Origin: Prochlorococcus sp. scB243_498I20
GTDB lineage: Bacteria; Cyanobacteriota; Cyanobacteriia; PCC-6307; Cyanobiaceae
Length of the DNA: 64,000 bases
Reading direction: 5' to 3'
NCBI GenBank assembly: GCA_000635015.1
Contig: JFMR01000036.1
Coordinates: forward strand, 62,001 to 126,000
The position numbers and the translations under genes are program-made. Every line of letters begins with the position of its first letter. Positions within the stretch are counted from its first letter, which is position 1. Shown piece after piece: positions 47,538-57,724 of the stretch. The notes under the pieces are model-generated. The model was not told the DNA's origin and made no database searches. It was given only the letters and a program-made list of their open reading frames with translations.

Positions 47538-48950
47538 ATGAAAAATGATTTAAACTTAACAGATTTTTTAAAAGATGTATTTTCCTCTTTCGATAAGAAA
47601 GTTGAAAATTCTGGATTAGTAAGTATTTGTGTTGAGATTCCTTGTATTGATTTATTTCAAGTTTATGAATTGTTAATAAATCAATATCCGTTTTCTTCAT
47701 TTTGGGAGGAATCTGATGGCATTTCATATATAGCTTTCGAGAAGTGTAAATATGTTACTCTGGATGGCCCAAAAAGATTTGAGGTAGCAAAAGAGTTTAA
47801 CTCTGAGAATTTTAAAAATTTAATTAACTTAACTAATGAATCGCATAATTCTGCACTTTCAAAAATAATTTATTTATTTTCTTTCTCTGAAAATTTGAAT
47901 AATAAGAATTTACCTTCAGATATCCCTAGTTTGGAAGCCATTTTGCCAAAAATATTAATTACTAAAAGTAGCAAGAATTGCTGGTTAAGAATCAATGGTC
48001 ATGTTGAAGATAAATCATCATTAAGAATATTAATTGAAGAAATATGGACAATTAGAAATCAAGTTATTAATTCTGGCTCAGAATTAATAAAATCATCTGG
48101 CTTAAAAACTAGTTTTGATTCTCCCTTTATTGATGATTTCTCACGCTCCTTGGAAACTTCTAAAACAAACATGAAAAAAGTAGTAAATAAAGGAATTCAA
48201 TTAGTAGAGAAAGATATCCTCGAAAAGATAGTTTTAGCCAATAGGGTTAAAATTAAACTTAAAAATAAATTAGATATAGTAGAAATTTTAAAAAGATTTA
48301 AAAAGAAGCAACCAAATACATGTAGATACGTTTGGAAAAGGAATAGTAAGGATATTTTGTTTGGAGCATCTCCAGAAAAATTATTTTCTTTCTCTAAACC
48401 TAATTTAACTTTAGAGGCTCTTGCTGGAACTATCTCTACTAATTCAAATTTTAAGAAACTCCTAAAAAGTACTAAAGACTTAAAGGAACATAATTATGTA
48501 ATACAACATTTGATTAAATCTTTAGAAGTTTCAAAAATAACAAACTTTAAAAAAAGTGATATCAAGGTAAATTCATTTGGAGATATTTCTCATTTGCAAA
48601 CACTCATTTTCTCTAAAGTTGAAAATATTTGTCCTTTTGAATTGCTTAAAAACTTACATCCATCTCCAGCTGTTTGTGGATACCCAAAAAATGCAGCATT
48701 GGATTGGATAAACACACTTGAGTCTTTTCCTAGAGGAAATTATGCTTCTCCAATGGGTTGGGTTGATTCATCAGGCAATGCTTCATTTCTTTTGGCAATA
48801 AGAGGCGCGAGATGTATTGAAGAAAATATTGAATTTACTGCAGGTTCAGGTATAGTTTCTGGCTCCGTTTTAGAGAAAGAAATAGATGAGATAAAATTAA
48901 AATTTGAATCTATAGTAAAACAGATATTTTGCACTAAAAGTCCTAGATAA
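47538..48950 (+). CDS. menF: Isochorismate synthase
   Basis: Chorismate-binding enzyme that makes isochorismate, entry step to phylloquinone. It has 470 residues; the conserved C-terminal domain contains [46 protein letters not shown] and [14 protein letters not shown], then AGSGIVSGS. The N-terminal third is diverged and Lys/Asn rich. It is divergent from the menA operon, placing it in the same pathway cluster. Its end overlaps gshB by eight bases. Confidence 0.92.
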   Translation: MKNDLNLTDFLKDVFSSFDKKVENSGLVSICVEIPCIDLFQVYELLINQYPFSSFWEESDGISYIAFEKCKYVTLDGPKRFEVAKEFNSENFKNLINLTNESHNSALSKIIYLFSFSENLNNKNLPSDIPSLEAILPKILITKSSKNCWLRINGHVEDKSSLRILIEEIWTIRNQVINSGSELIKSSGLKTSFDSPFIDDFSRSLETSKTNMKKVVNKGIQLVEKDILEKIVLANRVKIKLKNKLDIVEILKRFKKKQPNTCRYVWKRNSKDILFGASPEKLFSFSKPNLTLEALAGTISTNSNFKKLLKSTKDLKEHNYVIQHLIKSLEVSKITNFKKSDIKVNSFGDISHLQTLIFSKVENICPFELLKNLHPSPAVCGYPKNAALDWINTLESFPRGNYASPMGWVDSSGNASFLLAIRGARCIEENIEFTAGSGIVSGSVLEKEIDEIKLKFESIVKQIFCTKSPR

Positions 48951-49866
48951 TTTCTACTAATTTTTCAATAACTTCCGCTGAAACATTTTTATTGGATAAA
49001 TTTTCTATTTCTCTTAAACCTGTTGGACTGGTTACATTAATCTCGCTAAGCATTCCATTTATTACATCAATACCTACAAAAAATAAACCCTCATCTTTGA
49101 AGTGTTGAGATAATTCTGAGCAGATACTTTTTTCTTTTTCTGTTAATAATGTGGGTTCAGCCTTGCCTCCCATCGCTAAATTACTCCTAAAATCGCCTCC
49201 TTGAGGAATCCTATTTATTGATCCAATTGCTTCTCCGTTTACGATAATTATTCTTTTATCACCCTCTACGACTTCAGGAATAAATTTTTGCATCATAACG
49301 GGTAATTCTTCTTGAGAAGTGATTAATTCAATGATTGATTTAATTCCTGGAGAATTTTTATTTATCCTTATAACACCTTGACCACCTTTTCCTCCTAGAG
49401 GTTTTATGACTACTTCATTATTTATATTTGCAAAATTAATAAGATCTTTTACCTTACTCGCAACTATTGTAGGTGCCATTAAGTGGCTGTATCTTAAAGC
49501 ACCTAGCTTTTCATTCCACGCTCTTAACGATGAGGGTTTGTTAATTACTTTTACTCCTTTTCTTTCGGCAACTTCTAAAAGATGGGTTGCATATAAATAA
49601 GCCTCATTTACAGGAGGATCTTTTCTCATCCAAATGCAATTAAATTCGGCGAGAGGTATGCAATCATTCTCTTTGAAAGAAATCCATGGAATTACTTCAA
49701 CTTTTACGGAAGATGCCCATACTTCATCACCTCTAGCTTCCAGGTCTTGAGGAGTACAACTCCAGATTTCAATATTTTTTTTTGATGATGCTTGCATTAA
49801 AGCAGCAGTTGAATCTTTTAAGGGATTTATATTTTTAATTGGATCTATTACAAATAGAAATTTCAT
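48943..49866 (-). CDS. gshB: Glutathione synthetase
   Basis: ATP-grasp enzyme that joins gamma-glutamylcysteine and glycine. At 307 residues: [16 protein letters not shown] at the N-terminus, [38 protein letters not shown] (ATP-grasp) and [15 protein letters not shown] at the end. grxC lies five bases upstream on the same strand, so glutathione and a glutaredoxin are made together. Convergent with menF, overlapping eight bases. Confidence 0.96.
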   Translation of the reverse strand: MKFLFVIDPIKNINPLKDSTAALMQASSKKNIEIWSCTPQDLEARGDEVWASSVKVEVIPWISFKENDCIPLAEFNCIWMRKDPPVNEAYLYATHLLEVAERKGVKVINKPSSLRAWNEKLGALRYSHLMAPTIVASKVKDLINFANINNEVVIKPLGGKGGQGVIRINKNSPGIKSIIELITSQEELPVMMQKFIPEVVEGDKRIIIVNGEAIGSINRIPQGGDFRSNLAMGGKAEPTLLTEKEKSICSELSQHFKDEGLFFVGIDVINGMLSEINVTSPTGLREIENLSNKNVSAEVIEKLVEII

Positions 49867-49871
49867 AAGAT

Positions 49872-50126
49872 CTAGTTTAATAATGCTTCTAATTTATTTT
49901 CATTTTCTAATGCGTAGAGATCATCGCAGCCTCCGATACCCTCATTATCTATAAATATTTGTGGTAATGTTCTTCTACCATCAGCTCTTTCAATCATCAA
50001 TACTCTGGCATCTTCGTCGCCATCTATTTTATATTCTGTAAAATTTACATTTTTTTTCTTGAGTAGTGATTTTGCTCGAATACAGAATGGGCAATATTGC
50101 CAAGTATAAATTTCAACTTTGGACAT
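49872..50126 (-). CDS. grxC: Glutaredoxin
   Basis: Dithiol glutaredoxin of 84 residues, reducing disulfides with glutathione. The active site is YCPFCIRAK (Cys 12 and 15). The cis-proline segment is [20 protein letters not shown] with GG for glutathione binding. It heads the grxC-gshB pair and is divergent from prfB with about 76 bp between. Confidence 0.95.
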   Translation of the reverse strand: MSKVEIYTWQYCPFCIRAKSLLKKKNVNFTEYKIDGDEDARVLMIERADGRRTLPQIFIDNEGIGGCDDLYALENENKLEALLN

Positions 50127-50202
50127 TTTTTTAAAATAATACTTAGTTTATACTATTAAACAAAAGTGCTTGTTAGATTATAAATAACGATTAAATTCTA
50201 TT

Positions 50203-51325
50203 TTGATAGATATTACAGATTTCAAAAAAGATCTTTCGGAACTAACAGAGCGCCTGGGTAATGCTCAGGATTGTCTTTGACGTTCCAAGATTAAAAGCGA
50301 AAAGGAAAGAGTTAGAGCAAATTTCTGCTCAGCCTGAATTTTGGAATAATCAAGAAGAAGCTAAAAAGCAAATGTTAATCCTTGATGATGTCAAAGCACA
50401 ACTCGAATTGTTAGATAAATGGAAAACTTTTATTTCTGATGCTAATGCCTCTCTTGAGCTTTATTCTCTAGAACCCGAAGAGGAAATGATTTTAGAATCG
50501 CAGCTGGGATTGAAGAAATTAAGAGAGAATTTGGATAAATGGGAATTTGAAAGATTGTTATGTGGTGAATACGATAAGGAAGGAGCAGTTGTTTCCATTA
50601 ACGCAGGTGCAGGTGGAACAGATGCGCAGGATTGGGTAGAGATATTATTAAGAATGTATTCTAGATGGGCCGATAATAATCAAATGAGCCTTGTCATTAA
50701 TGAATTATCTCAAGGAGAAGAAGCAGGTATTAAAAGTGTAACGTTCGAAATTGATGGAAAATATGCATATGGCTATCTGCAACATGAAAAAGGAACTCAT
50801 AGATTAGTAAGAATTTCTCCTTTTAATGCCAATGGCAAAAGACAAACCAGCTTTGCTGGGGTAGAGGTTATGCCAAAATTAGATGATAATATTTCACTTG
50901 ATATACCTGAAAAAGATTTAGAAATTACAACGAGTAGATCCGGTGGAGCTGGAGGACAAAATGTTAATAAAGTAGAAACAGCAGTGAGAATTGTTCATTT
51001 GCCTTCAGGGATTTCAGTAAGATGTACTCAAGAAAGATCTCAATTACAAAATAAAGAAAAAGCGATGTTACTTTTAAAGTCTAAACTATTAGTGATTGCT
51101 AAAGAACAACGAGCTGCTGAAGTCGCTGATATTAAAGGTGATATTTTGGAAGCTGCATGGGGCAATCAAATAAGAAATTATGTTTTCCATCCCTATCAAA
51201 TGGTAAAAGATCTTAGGACTATGCAGGAGACTAACGAGTTAGATAGTGTTTTAGATGGTGGACTTGACCCATTTATTCATGAATTATTACGTATGAATAT
51301 TTCTTCTAATGAATCTATTGATTAA
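50203..51325 (+). CDS. prfB: Peptide chain release factor 2, with programmed +1 frameshift
   Basis: Releases the peptide at UGA and UAA. The body carries the GGQ loop in [19 protein letters not shown] and the SPF-type recognition motif in [11 protein letters not shown]. The gene is in two frames: a short first frame from TTG 50203 (residues [20 protein letters not shown]) ends at TGA 50278-50280, and the main frame resumes at GAC 50279 after a +1 slip on CTT. The total is about 373 residues, matching normal RF2. The first frame encodes the proper N-terminal helix of RF2, so this is the standard autoregulatory frameshift and not a mutation. Confidence 0.93.
50267..50281 (+). promoter_or_regulatory. 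RF2 programmed frameshift site
   Basis: AGGA (50267-50270) is followed after four bases by CTT TGA C (50275-50281). The CTTTGAC core is identical to the E. coli prfB slip site. The stimulating Shine-Dalgarno-like AGGA is weaker and one base farther than in E. coli. When RF2 is scarce, ribosomes pause at UGA and slip. Confidence 0.9.
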
Positions 51326-51328
51326 CTA

Positions 51329-51511
51329 ATGGAAAATAAAAACGAAATTTTAGAAAAAAAAGTTTCTCCTCCAAGCTTTATAAAGCTTGCTATGAGAAAT
51401 ATGGTAAGGAAAGGCTCAAAAAGTATTTCTCATTTTTCAATAACCTTTCTAGTTTTAATTGGGATATTAATACTTGTGGCCACAATAGGTAAGCCCAATA
51501 TTCCAGTTTAA
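51329..51511 (+). CDS. DUF3285 family small membrane protein
   Basis: Unknown function, 60 residues, found in cyanobacteria. A charged N-terminal half (NMVRKGSKSISHFSI) leads into one helix (about 36-54, HFSITFLVLIGILILVATIG) ending in KPNIPV. It begins three bases after the prfB stop and ends six bases before ybeY, so it is cotranscribed with translation genes. Confidence 0.8.
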   Translation: MENKNEILEKKVSPPSFIKLAMRNMVRKGSKSISHFSITFLVLIGILILVATIGKPNIPV

Positions 51512-51517
51512 GAATGT

Positions 51518-52057
51518 ATGAAAGAAAAAATTATTTCTGAAATAAATTTAGATTTGGTTTTTCAATGTAATGATTTCTCTCAATTTTCAAATAAGTTAAA
51601 AGATACTAAAACTCATCTTATTTTTGAATCTATTTTTTGGGAGAAAGTTTTTTTATCTTGGATAAATACTATATTAAAAAAAGAGGATTATGAATTACCA
51701 AATTATATTTTTGAAAAAAAATCTTTTTCATTAGGCTTACAGATAATATCTAATCAAGAAATTGCTTCTTTGAATAAGAAATGGATGCAACAAAATGGTC
51801 CAACTGATGTTCTATCTTTTCCAATTATTTCTGATGAATCTCTAAATAATCTAGATCATATAGAGTTGGGAGATATTTTTATATCATTAGAGATGGCACT
51901 TGAGCAATCTTATGAATATAAACATTCAATCTATAGAGAGATGATCTGGTTGGCTAGTCATGGATTTTTACATCTTTTGGGATGGGAACATAATAATGAG
52001 CATGATTTAGAAAATATGTTAAATTTCCAAGAATATTTAATTACTCGATTAGATTAA
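51518..52057 (+). CDS. ybeY: Endoribonuclease YbeY (rRNA maturation factor)
   Basis: Zinc-dependent RNase involved in 16S rRNA 3' processing and ribosome quality control. The zinc motif is [12 protein letters not shown] (three His), preceded by DVLSFPI and [12 protein letters not shown]. It has 179 residues, with a longer and diverged N-terminal part. It lies between DUF3285 and dgkA in the prfB operon. Confidence 0.93.
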   Translation: MKEKIISEINLDLVFQCNDFSQFSNKLKDTKTHLIFESIFWEKVFLSWINTILKKEDYELPNYIFEKKSFSLGLQIISNQEIASLNKKWMQQNGPTDVLSFPIISDESLNNLDHIELGDIFISLEMALEQSYEYKHSIYREMIWLASHGFLHLLGWEHNNEHDLENMLNFQEYLITRLD

Positions 52058-52063
52058 AAATAA

Positions 52064-52474
52064 ATGGAAAAAAAAATAAACTATTTAGAAAATAGAAAAG
52101 AATCATACAAAACTTCTAGTAATGTATTTATAAGTTTTAAGTATGCTTTCAATGGTATTAGTTATGTATTAAAAACTTCAAGAAATTTTAAAATTCAATT
52201 AATTTTTGCAGTTACAAGTTTAATAATTGGTTTTTTACTAAAAATTAGTCTAAGTAATTATGTTATTTTGATTGCAACAATAATGTCTGTTTTAATATTA
52301 GAAATATTGAACACATCTATTGAATCAATCGTTGATTTAGTAGTCAAAAAAGAATTTAGTATTTTGGCTAAAATTTCAAAAGATACTTCTGCAGGAGCAG
52401 TATTATTAGCTTCCATTAATTCTGTTATTATTGCTGTATATATCTTTGTTCCTAAAATAAAGTTGTTATTTTAA
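52064..52474 (+). CDS. dgkA: Diacylglycerol kinase (prokaryotic DgkA family)
   Basis: Small integral membrane kinase of 136 residues with three helices. The family signature EILNTSIESIVDLV is clear, as is SAGAVLLASINSVI. Members phosphorylate diacylglycerol or undecaprenol; the undecaprenol kinase role is equally likely for a non-E. coli type. It starts six bases after ybeY. Placement beside trpG and ybeY says little about substrate. Confidence 0.9.
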   Translation: MEKKINYLENRKESYKTSSNVFISFKYAFNGISYVLKTSRNFKIQLIFAVTSLIIGFLLKISLSNYVILIATIMSVLILEILNTSIESIVDLVVKKEFSILAKISKDTSAGAVLLASINSVIIAVYIFVPKIKLLF

Positions 52475-52486
52475 ATCCATATAAAT

Positions 52487-53083
52487 ATGTTTCTTGTTAT
52501 TGATAATTACGATAGTTTTACTTATAACCTTGTTCAATATTTAGGAGAACTTTCAGTTGAGCATGAAATAACTAAAGAATTAATAGTTAAAAGAAATGAT
52601 GAAATTACTTTAGAAGAAATTATCAAACTAAATCCTGGTGGAATTCTCTTATCTCCAGGTCCAGGTAATCCAGATCAATCTGGAATTTGTCTGCCAATTC
52701 TAAAAAAATTATATAAAAATATTCCGACCTTGGGAGTTTGTTTAGGTCATCAAGCTTTGGCCCAAGCTTTTGGAGGTAAGGTTATAGTTGGGAAAGAACT
52801 TATGCATGGTAAGACATCCAAAATATTTCATAATCAAAAAGGATTGTTTAAAGATATCGAGACTCCATTTGTGGCTACTAGATATCATAGTCTTATAGTT
52901 GATTCAAATTCTTTACCATCTTGTTTCGACATAACTGCGACTTTAGAAGACTCAACAATTATGGCTATCTCTCATAAAGAATATAAACATTTACATGGGG
53001 TACAGTTCCATCCTGAAAGTGTGTTAACGCAATTTGGTCATAAATTAATTAGTAATTTTCTAAAAATGGCTGAACAAAAGTAA
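52487..53083 (+). CDS. trpG: Glutamine amidotransferase, anthranilate / p-aminobenzoate synthase component II
   Basis: Class I amidotransferase of 198 residues that delivers ammonia to TrpE or PabB. The catalytic triad is visible: C85 in LGVCLGHQALAQAFGG and the His-Glu pair in GVQFHPESVL; N-terminus FLVIDNYDSFTYNLVQYLGE. No trpE is next to it, so it may serve both tryptophan and folate synthesis, as is common. Twelve bases after dgkA. Confidence 0.93.
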   Translation: MFLVIDNYDSFTYNLVQYLGELSVEHEITKELIVKRNDEITLEEIIKLNPGGILLSPGPGNPDQSGICLPILKKLYKNIPTLGVCLGHQALAQAFGGKVIVGKELMHGKTSKIFHNQKGLFKDIETPFVATRYHSLIVDSNSLPSCFDITATLEDSTIMAISHKEYKHLHGVQFHPESVLTQFGHKLISNFLKMAEQK

Positions 53084-53102
53084 AATAAAAAAAAATAATA
53101 TT

Positions 53103-53828
53103 ATGATTTCTCAAATTAAAAACTTTTTATTTTTGATATTAGTTAGCTCTTTTTTACCTACATCATTATTGGCAAGGAACTTAGGAATAAAAAGTTTGGG
53201 ACATAGTAGTTTTTTAATTACTAGTGCAGATAAATCTATTCTTATAAATCCCTTTAAAGCAATAGGTTGTGCAAGTAATTTAAAGGAGCCAAAAAAAGTC
53301 AATGTAGATTTTATTTTGGCTAGTTCTAGGCTTCCAGATGAAGGATATAACCCTAATGATCAATTAATGTTCGTTGAGCCAGGAATCTATCAATATGAGG
53401 ATATTTTATTAAATGGAATTTCTGTACCACATGACAGAGTAGATGGAAGAAGATTTGGGATGGCAACTGTTTGGAGTTGGGAGCAAAATGATCTTAAAAT
53501 TGTTCATATGGGAGGAGCTGCTGGTGATATTGATATAAATAGTCAAATTATTTTGTCTGGTCCAGATATATTGTTTATTTCAATTGGAGGAGGAATAAAA
53601 TCTTACAATGGTAAAGAAGCATCAAAAATAGTTAAGCTTCTAAAACCTAATGTAGTTATTCCTGTTCACTTTGAACGCGGCAAAAAAATCAATAAAGAAT
53701 GTGATTTCTCAAATGCTGATTTATTTATCGAAAATATGAAAGATTTTAAAGTAAAATATGTTGGAAAAGATTTTCAAATAAAACCTAAAAGAATCGATCA
53801 AAATACAATTTATATTTTCAGTAATTAA
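53103..53828 (+). CDS. Exported metallo-beta-lactamase-fold protein with degenerate metal site
   Basis: A 241-residue protein related to UlaG-like hydrolases. An N-terminal signal peptide (about 1-24, ending SLLA) suggests export to the periplasm or lumen. Fold markers GHSSFLI (33-39), VHMGGAAGD (135-142) and VIPVHFERG (185-193) are present. The expected HxHxDH metal motif falls at 75-80 and reads SRLPDE: only the Asp remains. The HxGD element reads HMGG. It is probably a non-hydrolytic or altered-metal member. Last gene of the prfB run; its stop overlaps hisC by four bases. Confidence 0.82.
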   Translation: MISQIKNFLFLILVSSFLPTSLLARNLGIKSLGHSSFLITSADKSILINPFKAIGCASNLKEPKKVNVDFILASSRLPDEGYNPNDQLMFVEPGIYQYEDILLNGISVPHDRVDGRRFGMATVWSWEQNDLKIVHMGGAAGDIDINSQIILSGPDILFISIGGGIKSYNGKEASKIVKLLKPNVVIPVHFERGKKINKECDFSNADLFIENMKDFKVKYVGKDFQIKPKRIDQNTIYIFSN

Positions 53829-54934
53829 TTTTTTAAATCTAATATCTTGTAATTGTCCCAGAAAAAAATCATTTGTTCTTTAGTTCCAATACTAACCCTT
53901 ATAGAATTACCGATATCTTTTTTGTTTTCCATACTTCTTATAAGAATACCTTTTTCTCTCATCTGTTGTATTAGGATTTTAGGATCTTTTTTTGGCCAAA
54001 TTAAGAAATAATTACCTCCACTGAAGTGAGTTCTGATTTTTGTTGATTTAAATTTATTTAAAATCCATTCCCTCGCCTTTTTTACTTCTAAAACATAATT
54101 ATCAATATATGATTTGTCTTTAAGTGCTGCTAATGCTGCTGTTATAGCAAAGCTGTTTACATCATATGGTCCTGTAACTTTATTAATGTACTGAATTAAA
54201 CTTTTATTGCCAAAAGTAAAACCTATTCTTAAACCAGCTAGACCTGCAGTTTTTGAAAGAGATTGGATTATTAGTATATTTTTATTCTTTTCAAAATCTA
54301 TCGATTCAAGAAGACTATCTCCATTAAATTTTTCATATAGTTCATCAACAACTATTAATGAATCTTTATTGATATTGGCTAAATTAATTATTTCATAAGA
54401 GCTTAGAACAGTTCCTGTTGGATTATTTGGATTGCAAATAAATATTAACTTTGGATTATGCTTTATTATTTTTTCCCTAAATTCTTCGATGGGGAATAGA
54501 AAATTTTCTCCAATGTAAGAACAACTTATTTTTTTCATTCCTCGGATTTCTGCACAAGGAGAATAGTAACCAAAAGTTGGATTTGTGGTTAGAAATATTT
54601 GATCTTTTTCTCCAAAGCAATTGAAAATTGCATTTATTGCTGCATCTGCTCCATTGAAAATTCCGATTTCATCATTACCAAATTTTCTTGAATCAAGATA
54701 TTTATCACATAAAAATTTTTTTAAAAAATTATATTCTGGATAAATTGAAATCTCATCTAATTTTATCGCTTGTAATGCCTCTAGAACCTTAGCACTTGGA
54801 CCTAAAGTATTTTCATTAAAGTCTAAGCGGAGTAAATTTCTTCTATTTTCTAAAGGTGCAGAGTAAGACTGCATATTTATTATTTCTTCTCTTGGTTTTG
54901 GGAAAAGATTATTTAATGGATCAAAATCATTCAT
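53825..54934 (-). CDS. hisC: Histidinol-phosphate aminotransferase
   Basis: Class I/II PLP aminotransferase in histidine synthesis, 369 residues. Seen: LRLDFNENTLGPSAKVLEAL, ICNPNNPTGTVLS, the PLP lysine in IIQSLSKTAGLAGLRIGF and the C-terminal SIRVSIGTKEQM. The ATG shares its A with the argS stop (TAATG), so translation is coupled. Other aminotransferase functions in the same family are possible, though hisC is the best fit. Confidence 0.88.
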   Translation of the reverse strand: MNDFDPLNNLFPKPREEIINMQSYSAPLENRRNLLRLDFNENTLGPSAKVLEALQAIKLDEISIYPEYNFLKKFLCDKYLDSRKFGNDEIGIFNGADAAINAIFNCFGEKDQIFLTTNPTFGYYSPCAEIRGMKKISCSYIGENFLFPIEEFREKIIKHNPKLIFICNPNNPTGTVLSSYEIINLANINKDSLIVVDELYEKFNGDSLLESIDFEKNKNILIIQSLSKTAGLAGLRIGFTFGNKSLIQYINKVTGPYDVNSFAITAALAALKDKSYIDNYVLEVKKAREWILNKFKSTKIRTHFSGGNYFLIWPKKDPKILIQQMREKGILIRSMENKKDIGNSIRVSIGTKEQMIFFWDNYKILDLKN

Positions 54935-56748
54935 TACATTCTTTCTAAAGTTTCAATTCCTAAAAGTTCTAAGCTTAATTTTAGTGTTTTTGCAGTTAGG
55001 TCACATAAATTAAGCCTAGAAATTTTTATATTTTTTTCTTCTTTGAGGATTGGAACTTGATCATAGAATCTATTAAAAGTCTGACATAGCTCGAACAGAT
55101 AATTGCATAATCTATTTGGCATTAAGTCTTTTTCAATAGAAATTATGACTTCATCGAACTTAAGTAATTTTCTGATAAGTTTCCACTCAGATTTATGTTC
55201 ATAATTTACATACTGAAAATCTTTAGAGTCATAAACAAAATTATTTTTTCTTTTAATTCCTAAAATTCTTACAAGTGTATATAACAAATAAGGAGCAGTA
55301 TTACCATTTAGGGAAAGCATTTTATCAAAACTAAATTGATAATTGGTAATCCTATTTTGACTTAAATCTGCATACTTAACAGCTCCTAATCCAATAATTC
55401 TTGAAGTATTTGCTATAAACTCTTCGGTCTCATAACGATCTTCATCTTCTAATCTTTTCAATAAATCTTCTTTTGCTCTTCTAACTGCTTCATTTAATAA
55501 ATCTTTTAGGCGTATTGTTTCACCTTCTCTTGTTTTTAGTTTTTTGCCATCAATTCCTTGAACTAACCCAAAAGGGACATGGTCTACTTGACAATTTTCT
55601 GGGATCCATTTTGCTTTTTTTGCAACTTGAAAAACTCCAGCAAAATGATTTGCTTGCCCATGATCAGTTACATAAATAATTCTTGAAGCATCATCGCCAT
55701 TAGGAGGTTTATTGAATCTGTATCTTATAGCAGCAAGATCTGTAGTGGCATAATTAAAACCCCCATCTTTTTTTTGAATAATTAGCGGTAAAGGTTTGCC
55801 TTCTTTATTAGTCATCCCATCTAAAAATACACATTTTGCTCCTTGATCTTCTACTAATATTTTTTCTAAATTCAAATCATCAATAACTGATTTTAAGAAG
55901 GGATTATAAAAAGATTCACCTCTTTCTTCTATTTTTATTTTTAAATTTTTATAGATTTCATCAAATTCTTTCCTTGATTGATCACATAATAATTTCCAAG
56001 CTTTAATCGATTTAATATCTCCACTTTGTAACTTAACTACTTCCTCTCTAGATCTTTTTTGGAATTCAGATTCGTTATCAAATCTTTTTTTTGATTCTTT
56101 ATAAAATTCAACTAAATCACTTATTTTGATCTTTCCTATTTCTTCTAGATCATTTGAATATAAATCTTTGAGCTGAGTAATAAGCATGCCAAATTGTGTT
56201 CCCCAATCACCAACATGATTTAGTCTTAATACTTCATAACCTCTTAACTCGAAAATTCTAGATATTGAGTCACCTATTATTGTTGATCTTAAATGCCCTA
56301 CATGCATTTCTTTAGCAATATTAGGGCTAGAAAAATCTACAATAACTTTATTGGACAAACCACTATCTAAATCTTTTCTAATTAGAGGTATGCCAGCCCT
56401 ATTGCACTGAATATTTGACTTAATTTCATTTATTAGAACCTCATCTTTTAATTTTATATTTATAAATCCAGGTCCAGCTATTTCTAGACTCTTACATAAT
56501 TTTGATATGCTTTTATTTTTATTTAAAAGGTTAATAAAATCATTAGAAATATCTCTTGGGTTCTTTTTATATATTTTAGATAAACTTAAACAAACATTAC
56601 ATTGATAATCACCAAATTCCTCTTTTGATGATTGTGTAATTAAATTTCTTCGAAGAATTTCGAATTCTCCTTTTTTATCATTTTTTTCAAGACTATCTAA
56701 AAGAGATTGTTCAAATTGTTTTGTTAATTCTTTAAAAATGATTAGCAT
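54934..56748 (-). CDS. argS: Arginyl-tRNA synthetase
   Basis: Class I synthetase of 604 residues. The HIGH signature is [17 protein letters not shown], with [16 protein letters not shown]; the KMSK-equivalent region is [13 protein letters not shown]. The C-terminal anticodon-binding domain ends [12 protein letters not shown]. It lies 27 bp after nadC and is translationally coupled to hisC. Confidence 0.97.
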   Translation of the reverse strand: MLIIFKELTKQFEQSLLDSLEKNDKKGEFEILRRNLITQSSKEEFGDYQCNVCLSLSKIYKKNPRDISNDFINLLNKNKSISKLCKSLEIAGPGFINIKLKDEVLINEIKSNIQCNRAGIPLIRKDLDSGLSNKVIVDFSSPNIAKEMHVGHLRSTIIGDSISRIFELRGYEVLRLNHVGDWGTQFGMLITQLKDLYSNDLEEIGKIKISDLVEFYKESKKRFDNESEFQKRSREEVVKLQSGDIKSIKAWKLLCDQSRKEFDEIYKNLKIKIEERGESFYNPFLKSVIDDLNLEKILVEDQGAKCVFLDGMTNKEGKPLPLIIQKKDGGFNYATTDLAAIRYRFNKPPNGDDASRIIYVTDHGQANHFAGVFQVAKKAKWIPENCQVDHVPFGLVQGIDGKKLKTREGETIRLKDLLNEAVRRAKEDLLKRLEDEDRYETEEFIANTSRIIGLGAVKYADLSQNRITNYQFSFDKMLSLNGNTAPYLLYTLVRILGIKRKNNFVYDSKDFQYVNYEHKSEWKLIRKLLKFDEVIISIEKDLMPNRLCNYLFELCQTFNRFYDQVPILKEEKNIKISRLNLCDLTAKTLKLSLELLGIETLERM

Positions 56749-56775
56749 TAATTATTCAATTATTTATCTATATAA

Positions 56776-57642
56776 TTAATTAATATAACGCATACTCAAA
56801 TCAATCCAATTACTTTTGGTGATTGAAGAACTTGTTGAAATCAAATCAATACCTTTTATTAGATATTTACTAATTTCTTCAGGGTTAATTCCAGAAACTT
56901 CTATTATCAAATTTTTATTTACTTCTTTTTTTAAGCTATTCATTGATAAATCTCTTAATTCTTGAACGTTTTTTTTGATTATTTCAGGGCTTAGTTCATC
57001 CAATAAGACACTATCTGCTCCTGCTAATACTGCTTCTTTTGCCTGTTCGATATTCTCAGCTTCAATTATGATATATGTTGTAAAAGGCGAATTTAGTCGA
57101 ATTTTTTTTACTGCATTATTAAGATTATCTGTCCATGCAATGTGATTTTCTTTTATCATAGCTGCATCGTATAATCCCATTCTATGATTGACTCCCCCTC
57201 CGCATTTGAATGCATATTTTTCAAATATTCTTAAGCCAGGAGTCGTTTTCCTAGTATCTGCTAATTTTATATTTGTACCTTCTAACTTATTTACAAGATT
57301 CTTTGTGTATGTTGATATTCCAGATAAATGCATTGCTATATTTAAGCTTATTCTTTCACTAGCTAGCAAACTTTTTGAAGGCCCATATATTTCTAAGAGT
57401 TTTTGATTTTTAACAAATTGATCTCCATCAGAGATATTAAATTTTGGACTGATTTTCAAATCAATTTTTCTAAAAATTTTTTTTATAATTTCAACCCCGC
57501 AGAATATACCCTCTTCTTTTGCAATCCAATATGCATTACCATTCTCTTCTGTAATAGAGGAACCTGTAAGATCTCCCCTACCTATATCTTCATCGATCCA
57601 ATTATCAATGATTTTACTTATTATTGGAGTATTTAAATCCAC
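56776..57642 (-). CDS. nadC: Quinolinate phosphoribosyltransferase
   Basis: Makes nicotinate mononucleotide from quinolinate for NAD synthesis. At 288 residues: DEDIGRGDLTGSSI near the start, NIAMHLSGISTYT, the PRPP and substrate region LADTRKTTPGLRIFEKYAF, KCGGGVNHRMGLYDAAMIKENH and LLDELSPE. It lies between mnmE and argS on the same strand. Confidence 0.96.
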   Translation of the reverse strand: MDLNTPIISKIIDNWIDEDIGRGDLTGSSITEENGNAYWIAKEEGIFCGVEIIKKIFRKIDLKISPKFNISDGDQFVKNQKLLEIYGPSKSLLASERISLNIAMHLSGISTYTKNLVNKLEGTNIKLADTRKTTPGLRIFEKYAFKCGGGVNHRMGLYDAAMIKENHIAWTDNLNNAVKKIRLNSPFTTYIIIEAENIEQAKEAVLAGADSVLLDELSPEIIKKNVQELRDLSMNSLKKEVNKNLIIEVSGINPEEISKYLIKGIDLISTSSSITKSNWIDLSMRYIN

Positions 57643-57724
57643 TAAACTAAGAAATAATTAATTAATAAAAATTAAACTGAAGTTAGAGAATCAACTATAT
57701 ATCACTATGTAATTTAACTCAAAT

